Part shown: positions 1-12,074 of the stretch, in pieces | How positions within the stretch are numbered: position 1 is the first letter of the stretch | How the letters are laid out: every line of letters begins with the position of its first letter | Assembly (NCBI RefSeq): GCF_946478885.1 | Contig: NZ_CAMLDX010000072.1 | Location: 1-18,623, forward strand | Length of the DNA: 18,623 nucleotides | Reading direction: 5' to 3' | From: an uncultured Bacillus sp. | GTDB taxonomy: Bacteria; Bacillota; Bacilli; Bacillales_B; DSM-18226 | Made by a program: the position numbers and the translations under genes | Notes under the pieces: generated by a model | Seen by the model: only the letters and a program-made list of their open reading frames with translations | Told to the model about the DNA's origin: nothing | The model's database searches: none

Positions 1-253
1 GCACATCATAAGCTTGAAGCATCCCTACTGAGACTCTATTATTCTAACTCATTATTATAGGATGTACCTTATTCCAACTAATGAAACTAACGTAACCTTT
101 AATCAGGTCTATTAAACCAGCAAACAAAAAAAATCCCCCTTGAAGGCAGGACAGAGGCATCCCGTCTGCTTCTCAGGAGAATTCACAAAGCAAAGCTTAT
201 TCATGTAATTAATTATTAGGAACGCAATGGAGACATCCCGTCCCCCTTGTTAC
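1..253. other. Gene-free stretch downstream of the SLH protein gene
   Basis: I see no convincing gene here. The stretch lies 3' of the minus-strand SLH-protein gene. It contains a 13-bp near-perfect direct repeat, GAG(G/A)CATCCCGTC, at 154-166 and 230-242. On the minus strand the distal copy is followed by a G-rich run and then eight T residues (about 126-133), which could end the SLH transcript. The hairpin upstream of the T run is imperfect, so a terminator here is only a possibility. Confidence 0.4.
154..242. repeat. Pair of 13-bp direct repeats (GAGrCATCCCGTC)
   Basis: The 13-mer at 154-166 and the one at 230-242 differ at a single position and lie 76 bp apart, both just downstream of the SLH-protein stop codon. 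Both copies are followed (plus strand) by pyrimidine-rich sequence. The function is unknown. They may be remnants of a palindromic intergenic repeat or part of a termination region. Confidence 0.45.
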
Positions 254-2131
254 CTACAAGTTTTTTGTATAGGTGTAGACTTTTCCGTTAGAGCTGATAT
301 ACATTTTTACATAGCTGTTTTTTGTGTTGAGTCCGTAATTCCAGGTGATATGCATATTCCATTCCCAATTTGGTTGAATGTTAGTAGTGATGCCTTTGTT
401 TTCTAGATCCTTTTTCGTATACGTATCATTGAGCTTTCCGTTATCATAGACTTCAATTTTTTCCAGAGTAACGGGACTTGAACTGTTGTTATCCATACTT
501 AAGTTTACTTTCTTGATACGGTTGTCCTCAATATTGCTTGCTTGGGCATTCACTTCAAGATACGGGATATAGTCATCGACTACAGTGATGTTGACTGTAT
601 CCGTCTTTCCATTAGCAGTTGTGACTACGATGGTAGCATAACCCTTAGATACAGTTGTAACTTTCCCACTTTCATTCACAGTAGCTACAGAATTATTGCT
701 TGAAGTCCAAGTCAACGTTTTGTTTGCTACATAGCTTGGATTCAGTGTGGCTGTCAGCTGAATGCTGGTTCCTACCTGCAGTATGACATCCGTTTGGTTC
801 AACTCCACGCTGTCAGGATATACTTTGCCCGTGACGATTACTTTAACCGTTGTCGCCCATTGTGTGCCGGCAATGGCTCCTGTTAGAACATATTCGCCAG
901 CTTGATTTAAATTCAAATTGTCTACATTCCACGTGATATTTCTATACTCATAAGAATTATCAGAGTAAATGAGCTTAATCTTGGTAGGAAGGTTCACATC
1001 ATCCATATTAGATCCTACTGCCACAACAATGTCCTTCAACACTTCCACTTTTACATTGCTAGCAATTACATTTACTTTAATGCTTGTCTTTCTCGAAAGA
1101 CGGTCAATGTTCCCGCTTAATACGTAAGTACCAACCTTATTTACATCGAGGCTTGCTGTATCCCAAGTAACATTGCGGTTTTCTGTCATGTCTCCATTGT
1201 AGGTTAATTTAACTTGACTTGGAAAATTAATATCAGCAATATTAGTGCCTTTTACTATCGTAATATCATTTGGCTGCTGTATTTCCGGGAAGTGAACCAC
1301 CACTTTTACATTTGCTTTTAAAAGAGTTCCTTCAACTGTCCCTTGCAGCGCATATTCACCAGATGTATTTAAATCTAATCCTGTTGTGTCCCATTGAACC
1401 TTTTTCTTTCCGGTCGTCCCGTCAACATAGACTACTCCTACCTCCTGTGGCAGATTTACCTTTGCAAGAGTGGTTCCTACCGGAACATGAATTGGAGTAA
1501 TCGCATTGACACTTTTGATTTGTGTTTCGGCAGAGAATTTAATCGTTTTATAGAGCAGTACGGCAAAGTCTCCGCGTTTGATCTTATCTTCTGTTCCATA
1601 CTTATTAGCAGAGATTCCACCGGTAATGCCTGCACCATAAAGCGCCTCAATTTCATCCTTAAAGCTAATGGACAGATCCGTAAATGGAGTTGGCTTCGCA
1701 TATTGTTCTAAACCAAAGGCATGAACTAGGATACTCGCCATTTGTCCGCGGGTCAGATAATTATCCGGAGCAAAGATTGTATCACTAAATCCATTAATAA
1801 CCCCTTCTTTGACCAGCGCATTCACATGTCCTTTAATTCGGTTGTTCACATCTTTAAACCCGGCATCAGGCGCATTAGCCGTATCCAGGTCCAAAGCGTT
1901 CGCCAAAATAACAGCGGCGTCTCCCCTTTTCAGATGGTTATACGTGCCAAATTGAGTGGCACTGGTTCCTTTAATGACTCCGGAATTGTAAAAATAACCA
2001 ACGGCTTCATCATATCTAGCGATGACATCCTTAAATGGATGTGAAGCAGCCGAAACTGCTGACCCAAAAGATAAAAGCATAGATAGTACAACGGCTACAA
2101 GAACATAATAACCTTTTGACCATTTCAACAT
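254..2131 (-). CDS. Secreted SLH-domain protein with bacterial Ig-like repeats
   Basis: This is a 625-residue exported cell-surface protein. An N-terminal signal peptide (basic start, hydrophobic stretch about residues 8-23, likely cleavage after the Ala near 28) is followed by three SLH modules at about 32-74, 92-134 and 150-192. SLH domains bind pyruvylated secondary cell-wall polymer, so the protein is probably held non-covalently on the wall. Three tandem repeats of about 73 residues (206-280, 282-357, 361-433) share a VGT/KGT...V.LP..V...Y pattern followed by a TW or QW segment and a GEY/GTY.L.G turn, resembling Big_4 domains. A Big_2-like Ig domain follows (about 437-519). The last 105 residues are aromatic-rich and unassigned. 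The ATG at 2131 is preferred because AAAGGGGGAG lies 7 nt upstream. An in-frame GTG at 2161 would add 10 residues but would put the ribosome binding site inside the gene. The specific role (S-layer, adhesin or wall enzyme partner) is not evident, and no enzymatic domain is seen. Confidence 0.88.
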   Translation of the reverse strand: MLKWSKGYYVLVAVVLSMLLSFGSAVSAASHPFKDVIARYDEAVGYFYNSGVIKGTSATQFGTYNHLKRGDAAVILANALDLDTANAPDAGFKDVNNRIKGHVNALVKEGVINGFSDTIFAPDNYLTRGQMASILVHAFGLEQYAKPTPFTDLSISFKDEIEALYGAGITGGISANKYGTEDKIKRGDFAVLLYKTIKFSAETQIKSVNAITPIHVPVGTTLAKVNLPQEVGVVYVDGTTGKKKVQWDTTGLDLNTSGEYALQGTVEGTLLKANVKVVVHFPEIQQPNDITIVKGTNIADINFPSQVKLTYNGDMTENRNVTWDTASLDVNKVGTYVLSGNIDRLSRKTSIKVNVIASNVKVEVLKDIVVAVGSNMDDVNLPTKIKLIYSDNSYEYRNITWNVDNLNLNQAGEYVLTGAIAGTQWATTVKVIVTGKVYPDSVELNQTDVILQVGTSIQLTATLNPSYVANKTLTWTSSNNSVATVNESGKVTTVSKGYATIVVTTANGKTDTVNITVVDDYIPYLEVNAQASNIEDNRIKKVNLSMDNNSSSPVTLEKIEVYDNGKLNDTYTKKDLENKGITTNIQPNWEWNMHITWNYGLNTKNSYVKMYISSNGKVYTYTKNL

Positions 2132-2541
2132 CTTGATACTCCCCCTTTCCAACTTAAACACTATTTAAAATTATCTTAATAATAAACTTTCAATTAATAT
2201 ATAGTCCCTAATGACTGTTAAATTTTTACACATATTTTCGAAAATTAGCGTATCGGCCCATAATATAAGAAAAAAGAGCTAATTCACTCCCGAAATTGGC
2301 ATAAAATCGATCTGATATACAAGCTTGTACGACTTGAGAAATACAACTATTCCCCCAAATTTTAACAAAATTTTTCTTTTTTCTTTAAAATAAATCTCCG
2401 TTCTATACAAAAAAAGCTGTCCCAAAAGCAAAGGTGTCAGGCACCACAAAACAGTATCTAGTATCCCTTTGAACAGGATATAGATCAATTGTGGATGCCT
2501 GACACCTTATGGGACAGCTCCCTCAAAGGATGGGGTAACCC
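2132..2541. other. Intergenic region between aceA and the SLH gene
   Basis: This gap holds the long-hairpin repeat at 2415-2519 at the aceA end. About 280 bp of AT-rich sequence follows and must carry the promoter of the SLH-protein gene. A TTAACA-like box and several TATA-like runs are visible on the minus strand, but no pair with good spacing stands out, so I do not assign a promoter. I see no protein-coding gene. Confidence 0.4.
2407..2519 (-). terminator. Long-hairpin repeat, copy 1: terminator of aceBA
   Basis: This is an imperfect inverted repeat of about 105 bp (2415-2519). The outer arms are AGCTGTCCCA and its complement; the inner arms carry GGTGTCAGGCA facing TGCCTGACACC, then CCACAA facing TTGTGG. 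Pairing continues into the centre (ATCTA, one-base bulge, TATCC facing GGATATAGAT). Read on the minus strand it begins 22 nt after the aceA stop and runs directly into a T tract (about 2408-2414), the arrangement of an intrinsic terminator. A second copy lies at 5772-5885. Confidence 0.75.
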
Positions 2542-3822
2542 TTATTTAGAAGATGTAAATTGTGCCTCTTCAGTGGATCCTTTGAGGGCGGTTGTCGAAG
2601 AGGTTCCTCCTGAAACTACCATTGCTACTTGGTCAAAATATCCTGTACCTACTTCACGTTGATGTCTTGTAGCAGTATAGCCATGCTGTTCACTGCTGAA
2701 TTCAGCTTGTTGCAATTCTGAATAAGCAGCCATTCCGCGATCTTTGTAGCCTCGAGCTAATTCAAACATGCTGTGATTCAAGGCATGGAAACCAGCAAGG
2801 GTAACGAATTGGAATTTATATCCCATTTTTGCGATTTCTTTTTGGAACTTCTCAATGGTTTCTGGGTCAAGTTTTGCCTTCCAGTTGAAAGAAGGAGAGC
2901 AATTATATGCAAGTGGCTTGCCAGGGAATTTTTCATGAATCGCTTCTGCAAAACGTTTAGCATCTTCGAGATTTGGTTCTGAAGTTTCGCACCAAATTAA
3001 ATCTGCATATGGCGCATATGCAAGTCCCCGAGCGATCGCTTGGTCAAGTCCCGCTCTTGTGCGGAAGAACCCTTCTGCTGTTCTTTCTCCTGTAATAAAT
3101 GGTTTGTCATACGGGTCAACATCACTTGTAATAAGGTCGGCTGCATCAGCATCTGTCCGTGCAACAAGGATTGTCGGTACACCCATAACGTCAGCTGCAA
3201 GACGAGCAGAGATCAGATTACGAACAGCTGTCTGTGTAGGGAGGAGAACTTTCCCGCCTAAATGCCCGCATTTTTTTTCAGATGAAAGCTGATCCTCAAA
3301 GTGAACTCCTGATGCACCAGCTTCAATCATGCCTTTCATAAGCTCAAATACATTCAATTGACCGCCAAATCCTGCCTCAGCATCTGCCATAATAGGAGCA
3401 AACCAATCAATCGTATGATCTCCCTCCGTATGGTGAATTTGATCAGCACGTTGTAAGGCTTGGTTTATCCGTTTCACTACCGCTGGAACACTGTTAGCCG
3501 GATATAAGCTTTGGTCAGGGTACATGTGTCCGGAAAGATTCGCATCGGCTGCTACCTGCCAGCCGCTCAAATAGATTGCTTTAAGCCCGGCCTTAACCTG
3601 CTGAACTGCTTGGTTTCCTGTTAAAGCACCTAAAGCATGAACATAATCTTCTTCCTTTAAAAGATTCCATAGCTTTTCAGCTCCGCGGCGTGCCAGTGTA
3701 TATTCAATATCAATCGAACCGCGCAGCTTGATTACATCCTCTGCATTGTAAGGTCTTTGAATCCCTTTCCATCTATCTTGTCTCCAGTTCTCGCGTAATT
3801 GTTCAACTCGTAAATCTGTCAT
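2542..3822 (-). CDS. aceA: Isocitrate lyase
   Basis: This enzyme cleaves isocitrate to glyoxylate and succinate, the first step of the glyoxylate shunt, which lets cells grow on acetate or fatty acids without losing carbon in the TCA cycle. It is cytoplasmic and tetrameric in characterised relatives. The 426-residue length is normal for the bacterial family. The signature loop KKCGH is at residues 183-187 (catalytic Cys185), and the Mg-binding segment ADAEAGFGG is at about 146-154. The start is supported by AGGAGG 8-9 nt upstream. It lies 88 nt behind aceB on the same strand with no terminator seen between, so the two genes probably form an aceBA operon ended by the hairpin repeat just downstream. 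Confidence 0.97.
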   Translation of the reverse strand: MTDLRVEQLRENWRQDRWKGIQRPYNAEDVIKLRGSIDIEYTLARRGAEKLWNLLKEEDYVHALGALTGNQAVQQVKAGLKAIYLSGWQVAADANLSGHMYPDQSLYPANSVPAVVKRINQALQRADQIHHTEGDHTIDWFAPIMADAEAGFGGQLNVFELMKGMIEAGASGVHFEDQLSSEKKCGHLGGKVLLPTQTAVRNLISARLAADVMGVPTILVARTDADAADLITSDVDPYDKPFITGERTAEGFFRTRAGLDQAIARGLAYAPYADLIWCETSEPNLEDAKRFAEAIHEKFPGKPLAYNCSPSFNWKAKLDPETIEKFQKEIAKMGYKFQFVTLAGFHALNHSMFELARGYKDRGMAAYSELQQAEFSSEQHGYTATRHQREVGTGYFDQVAMVVSGGTSSTTALKGSTEEAQFTSSK

Positions 3823-3910
3823 GTTAAGATCCTCCTAATGATTGTATATATATTATTAATAGAATATTCGGTTTTTTTTATTCGAAAAAATCGTGCTTTC
3901 CTCAGTACAT

Positions 3911-5506
3911 TTATTGCAACGCTTCATAACCAGGCAAGGTTAAAAAGTCGGCAAATTCATCCTGTAAAATCAAACGATCAAATAGTTGAACGGCTTCATC
4001 AAAGCGGCCGTTGCGATAAGCTTCTTCGCCTATCTCTTGTTTAATTTTTACTAGCTCCTCCGCTTTGAAGGTTTCGTACATTTCGGTTGTGACCTTTCTT
4101 CCATCATCCAAGATTCCCTTTGGATGGCGAATCCATTGCCACAACTGAGCACGGCTAATTTCAGCAGTCGCTGCATCCTCCATCAGATTATGAATCGGAG
4201 CTGCACCTCTGCCACACAACCATGAAGCGACATATTGAATGCCGACATTAATATTCATGCGAACTCCGTCTTCCGAAATTGTTCCTTCTGGTACAGCCAG
4301 CAAATCCTCTGCCGTTACTTGAACATCCATTTGCTTGCCTGACTGGATTTGGTTTCTTTGCGGCATTTCACGATTAAAGACTTCCAGCGCTACCGGAACG
4401 AGCCCAGGATGCGCTACCCATGTGCCGTCATGTCCATCACGTGCCTCACGTTCTTTATCGGCACGAACCTTGGAGAATGCCTCTTCATTGGCCTTCGGAT
4501 TATTGCGGACTGGAATTTGTGCAGCCATTCCTCCGATTGCCGGTGCATTTCGCCGGTGGCAGGTTTGAATGGTTAAGAGTGAGTAAGAACGCATAAATGG
4601 TACAGTCATCGTAACTTGGGAACGATCAGGCAATATTACGTTTTCCTGATTACGAAGTTTTTTCAGATAGCTGAAGATATAGTCCCAACGGCCGCAGTTC
4701 AATCCTGCGGAATGCTCCTTTAGTTCATAAAGAATTTCATTCATTTCAAATGAGGCCATGATCGTCTCTATTAAGACGGTTGCTTTAATAGAGCCTTTCG
4801 GAATATTCAGATATTCCTCCGTGCAATTACAGACATCATTCCATAATCTTGCTTCGAGATGACTTTCCAGTTTTGGCAGATAGAAATATGCCCCAGTGCC
4901 GCGTTTGTGCAATTCATTTACATTGTGGAAGGTATACAGTCCAAAGTCTACAAAACTTCCAGAAATCCGATTCCCGTTCAATAATAGATTTTTTTCCTCT
5001 AAATGGATTCCGCGAGGTCGTACAAGTAATACAGCTGTTTCATCGTTCAGCTTATATTCTTTCCCATCTGGATTTTTAAAAGAGATCGTTCGATTGACCG
5101 CATCCTTTAAGTTAATCTGCCCTTCAATAATACTCTCCCATGTTGGCGAGGTCGCATCTTCACAATCTGCCATGAAAACCTTTGCACCTGAATTGAGTGC
5201 ATTGATAATCATTTTCCGATCCGTCGGGCCTGTGATTTCTACACGGCGATCCTGCAGATCTTCGGGCAATGGCCATATTGTCCAGTCGCCATTACGGATC
5301 TCTTCTGTTTCAGGAAGGAAAGACGGTAGCTTTCCCTGATCGATTTCCTGCTGTCTTTTTCTTCTTGCCTCCAGCAGTTCTTTTCTTCTTGAACCAAATC
5401 GTGTTTCGAGCTCTTCAACAAATTTTAGTGCCTCTGGAGTTAATATTTCTTCATATCCTGGTTTAAGTGCACCAACAATTTGAATACCCGTAGTTCGAGT
5501 GGACAT
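3911..5506 (-). CDS. aceB: Malate synthase A
   Basis: This enzyme condenses glyoxylate with acetyl-CoA to give malate, the second glyoxylate-shunt step, and is the partner of the adjacent aceA. The 531-residue product has the malate synthase TIM-barrel signatures. RPRG is at about 163-166, LIET (metal-binding Glu) at about 245-248, GRWDYIFSY at about 272-280 and [14 protein letters not shown] near 439-452. The Asp in MED matches the catalytic base of the family. The length fits the A isoform rather than the longer G isoform. The start is not certain: AAGGAGTG lies 13 nt before the ATG used here, and an in-frame TTG at 5515 lies only 4 nt after it. The MSTRTTG beginning resembles relatives from other bacilli, so the ATG is preferred. 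Confidence 0.96.
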   Translation of the reverse strand: MSTRTTGIQIVGALKPGYEEILTPEALKFVEELETRFGSRRKELLEARRKRQQEIDQGKLPSFLPETEEIRNGDWTIWPLPEDLQDRRVEITGPTDRKMIINALNSGAKVFMADCEDATSPTWESIIEGQINLKDAVNRTISFKNPDGKEYKLNDETAVLLVRPRGIHLEEKNLLLNGNRISGSFVDFGLYTFHNVNELHKRGTGAYFYLPKLESHLEARLWNDVCNCTEEYLNIPKGSIKATVLIETIMASFEMNEILYELKEHSAGLNCGRWDYIFSYLKKLRNQENVILPDRSQVTMTVPFMRSYSLLTIQTCHRRNAPAIGGMAAQIPVRNNPKANEEAFSKVRADKEREARDGHDGTWVAHPGLVPVALEVFNREMPQRNQIQSGKQMDVQVTAEDLLAVPEGTISEDGVRMNINVGIQYVASWLCGRGAAPIHNLMEDAATAEISRAQLWQWIRHPKGILDDGRKVTTEMYETFKAEELVKIKQEIGEEAYRNGRFDEAVQLFDRLILQDEFADFLTLPGYEALQ

Positions 5507-5541
5507 GTTATTCAAATCACTCCTTGTTATAATACATTATT

Positions 5542-5562
5542 TTAGTTACTAAGCGTATTATA
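5542..5562 (-). promoter_or_regulatory. Probable aceBA -10 box with adjacent small palindrome
   Basis: On the minus strand a perfect TATAAT (5557-5562) lies about 50 nt upstream of the aceB start. The best -35 candidate (TTCCAT, 18 nt upstream) is poor. Next to it, near the expected transcription start, is the 11-bp perfect palindrome TTAGT-T-ACTAA (5542-5552), which could be an operator. The sequence overlapping the -10 (AATACGCTTA) resembles half of a catabolite-response element, but the match is too weak to call CcpA control. Confidence 0.4.
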
Positions 5563-5771
5563 TAACACAAAAGTCCGAAATGGAACATGTTTTTTCTAAA
5601 ATTTTCTATTTTTCAGAATAAATATTTTTTATTTCAAATTCTAAGAAGGCAGACGTCTTTACAATCTATGATTATCCTGCTCGTATTTAGTCTATTTTTT
5701 TATATTTTCCAGGTGAAACGTCGTCCTTTCTCTTGATGGCTGCTCTTGCCGAACCCCTTAAGGCAGAAAAG

Positions 5772-5885
5772 AGCTGTCCCAAAAGCAAAGGTGTCAGGCA
5801 CCACAATCGAAGTATCTAGTATCACTTTGCATGATCCGCGTTGGATATAGATTGATGGTGGATGCCTGACACCTTATGGGACAGC
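5772..5885 (-). terminator. Long-hairpin repeat, copy 2: end of the pcrB-pcrA-ligA-camS operon
   Basis: This is the second copy of the element at 2415-2519, in the same orientation and 10 nt after the camS stop. The terminal arms GCTGTCCC/GGGACAGC and the inner arms with GGTGTCAGGCACC/GGATGCCTGACACC are almost identical to copy 1. The centre differs and is about 9 bp longer, yet still folds (CAATC facing GATTG, ATCTA facing TAGAT). On the minus strand the hairpin is followed by CTCTTTTC, a weaker T tract than copy 1. Termination is therefore likely but less certain. Confidence 0.65.
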
Positions 5886-5895
5886 CCCTTTTACA

Positions 5896-7068
5896 CTATT
5901 GATAGATATGGACGAATGGTTCCTTTTGATCTGCCTCTTTTACGATTAAAGCTTCAGGACCATTGACTGAAGTGACATTGACTTCAACGGAAATATAGTT
6001 TGGAAAATGCTCCATGACTTTGCCCGTTACAAATTGCGTAAAGCCGATTGCTTCTGTTTTTCCATAAAATTGGATTGGAATATCAATGCTTAAGCTTTGC
6101 AGCTGCCCTCCAGCATAGAACCCTTTCCCTACTACTCCATTAAAGTTTGGAAAGTATTTTTCTACATCCTGCTTAAAATTAGAAAATGCTGTAGAATCAT
6201 CACGGTGTTTTTCCGTGGCATCATTGGATGGGAATAAGATATACTCCTCCTTTATATCCTTCCAATCGTTAATTTCCGAGCTTCCTTTGTCCACTGTACC
6301 ATATGTGAAGTAATTCCCCGGAACAACAGAGGTTTTACTTTTTTGTTCGAATAAAGCAATGGTAATAGGAACTTCCTTTAGCCCATCAATAGCCCGTAGG
6401 CGGTTAATGACCTCCTGGGCCATTTCTTTCCCCTTCTGTTCGATAACATCATGGGGAATCTCTGTTTCATAAGTTGCCCCGTATTGCACCTCTTGATAAT
6501 AATGAATCGAATTCAAGGCCAGTCCAATAACCACTCCACCTAGACTGACTTTGTCGTTTTCTCCTTTGATTAAGTAATTATGCTCCAGTATATGAGCTAA
6601 ATAAATTGGATTTTTTTCATTTCGCTCCTTGACTGTGCCCTGTCCGTCATCCATCGGATTCAATCCGATATTTTCAGATTCCTCAAGTTTTTCTTCTTTC
6701 AATTGTTCAGCGGTAAATTTGCGATTTAACCATAGGCTGACTGTTTTTTTATCCAAATATTGCCCTTCCTGAAACAAGTACTTTTCTGGATCAAAGGTAG
6801 TCTGCGCAACACGCATTAATCCTGTTTCAAATTCGCTAATATCGTAGCGGGTATTTACATTATTGACGACCAGGCCGCGCGATTCCGATGGCTTGAACGG
6901 CAGAATCGTCCGATAATATTCTTCAGATACTTTGTATTTAGGGATAATCGCCTTTTCCTCAGATTGCTTTTGATCATTCTGCACGACTTCTTCCTGTTTT
7001 TGAAAATTAGGCGCACATCCGGCAAGCATGAACACAGCAGCGAGAGTTCCATAAATGATTTTTCTCAC
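5896..7068 (-). CDS. camS: CamS-family lipoprotein (YerH)
   Basis: This is a predicted lipoprotein of 390 residues. The N-terminus has a short basic region, a hydrophobic core and the lipobox LAGC with the lipidated Cys at position 18, followed by a polar linker and the CamS domain. In Enterococcus and Staphylococcus the processed CamS signal peptide yields a sex-pheromone-like peptide. In Bacillus the homologue YerH sits in this same position, and its own role is poorly defined. The start is a GTG with AGAGGTG about 7 nt upstream, only 12 nt after the ligA stop, so it is translated as the last gene of the pcrB-pcrA-ligA-camS operon. The hairpin repeat follows directly. Confidence 0.9.
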   Translation of the reverse strand: MRKIIYGTLAAVFMLAGCAPNFQKQEEVVQNDQKQSEEKAIIPKYKVSEEYYRTILPFKPSESRGLVVNNVNTRYDISEFETGLMRVAQTTFDPEKYLFQEGQYLDKKTVSLWLNRKFTAEQLKEEKLEESENIGLNPMDDGQGTVKERNEKNPIYLAHILEHNYLIKGENDKVSLGGVVIGLALNSIHYYQEVQYGATYETEIPHDVIEQKGKEMAQEVINRLRAIDGLKEVPITIALFEQKSKTSVVPGNYFTYGTVDKGSSEINDWKDIKEEYILFPSNDATEKHRDDSTAFSNFKQDVEKYFPNFNGVVGKGFYAGGQLQSLSIDIPIQFYGKTEAIGFTQFVTGKVMEHFPNYISVEVNVTSVNGPEALIVKEADQKEPFVHIYQ

Positions 7069-7080
7069 GAGCTACACCTC

Positions 7081-11164
<4,084 letters not shown>

Positions 11165-12074
11165 ATAGTGATAGGTAAGAGCCATCCTCATCATTGAGCT
11201 TTTGAAACTAAATATGTTAGGAGCTCTTTTCCCCCACTTCACACCGTACGTGAAGGTTTCCCATCATACGGCGTTCCATCATATACAGCTAAGTGAAAGG
11301 TCGAAGTTTTTTCTTTATGTAACCAGATAAATCAGTTCTTGAGTCAATACAACCGCCACTTTTGGCTTTGTATTAAGGTTAACTAGTTATGCCAAGGGCT
11401 TTCTTATCAGACTTCGACTTTAACTTGCTTTCGTATGACTATGCCCCTTCGCTCCACAGGCATTACCCTGCTTCAACACTACTACGGGCTGCTGCCCCAC
11501 AGATGCAACAGTCATTTCCTACTGTTTAGGAACATCTGGTCTTACACCCATTATCATTTCCTTCTGTGGTTCCTCTGTTCCCTATATCTTTGCTTTTCAT
11601 AAATGCCTTAGTCTCCTACTCTGACCCGTCAGCCACCTTTTTGTCCTCGATTGGATGGACGCAAGGCTTCAATCCTTTATAGGTATTGAGGTCGTTACCG
11701 CAAAGCCAGAATACGATAACCACGACTGAACCCCAATTATGAGGCATGTGCCTTCATTTAAGCACATTCCGAACTTACGAGCCGTACATCCGCAGGTTCG
11801 CTCCAATGTTTTGCAAACATTCTCTAGACATAGCATCTTTATAGCACCCCGACTACTTATAACCATCTCAGGTTATGTTTTCGCCGCCTTCAGCGAGCTC
11901 TCGTACCCTTATTCTGTAAGAAATAAACGCACGTCGCAGGGCTTAGGCAAGATTTCCAATCTTAAATCAAGGAAAGGAGTTTCACCTTTCTTATCAGATA
12001 TAGAGTTAGGTAGTTCATTACCTCTCACTTTTCCTGTTCATTACTAAATCAGATTGTGTGAGAACAGAGCACAC
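11165..12074 (-). mobile_element. ORF-less group II intron interrupting pcrA
   Basis: This 910-nt insertion lies between codon positions 1 and 2 of pcrA codon 69, on the coding strand. Its 5' end is GTGTG (group II consensus GUGYG) and its 3' end is CTAT (consensus AY). Domain V is a 34-nt hairpin at 11241-11274 with an eight-pair lower stem, a two-base CG bulge, an upper stem and a GAAA tetraloop. Domain VI (about 11166-11237) has a bulged A at 11172, 8 nt from the 3' end and flanked by G-U pairs, the typical branch point. A domain-I-like hairpin (about 11689-11722) presents TGGCTTT (11708-11702), which pairs with the last seven exon-1 bases AAAGCTG (EBS1-IBS1, two G-U pairs). GTTCG (11774-11770) could pair with CGAAT just upstream (EBS2-IBS2). 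Removing exactly this segment restores the PcrA reading frame. I see no reverse transcriptase or maturase motif in any frame, so mobility and possibly splicing would need a protein in trans. The class is not assigned. Confidence 0.93.
11241..11274 (-). ncRNA. Group II intron domain V (catalytic hairpin)
   Basis: Read on the minus strand, the lower stem ACGCCGTA pairs with TACGGTGT (one G-U pair). A CG two-base bulge follows on the 3' side, then an upper stem TGATGG/CCTTCA with one U-U mismatch, capped by GAAA. The 34-nt length, bulge position and GNRA loop match the canonical domain V. The catalytic triad reads CGC, a variant found in some bacterial intron classes instead of AGC. Confidence 0.9.

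Larger units (their letters stand above)
5507..5895. other. Intergenic region between camS and aceB
   Basis: From the camS side this gap contains the second long-hairpin repeat (5772-5885). About 130 bp without recognisable signals follows, and then the AT-rich aceBA promoter region (-10 at 5557-5562). No coding region is supported. Confidence 0.45.

Noticed and set aside
2279..2488. 69-codon minus-strand frame between aceA and the SLH gene
   Set aside because: It runs through the hairpin repeat and its T tract and has no ribosome binding site.
5549..5566. Catabolite-response element (cre) at the aceBA promoter
   Set aside because: Only the right half (ACGCTTA) resembles the consensus; the left half and the outer positions do not.
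2415..5885. Composite transposon formed by the two repeats around aceBA
   Set aside because: The repeats are about 110 bp and non-coding, no transposase is present, and each sits neatly after a stop codon like a terminator.
11669..11866. 65-codon minus-strand frame and a 102-codon plus-strand frame inside the pcrA insertion
   Set aside because: Both lie in intron domain I, have no ribosome binding site or recognised domain, and overlap the EBS hairpin. They are structural RNA, not genes.
11165..12074. Insertion sequence or transposon interrupting pcrA
   Set aside because: There is no transposase, no terminal inverted repeat and no target duplication. Exact in-frame exon joining plus domains V and VI fit a group II intron instead.
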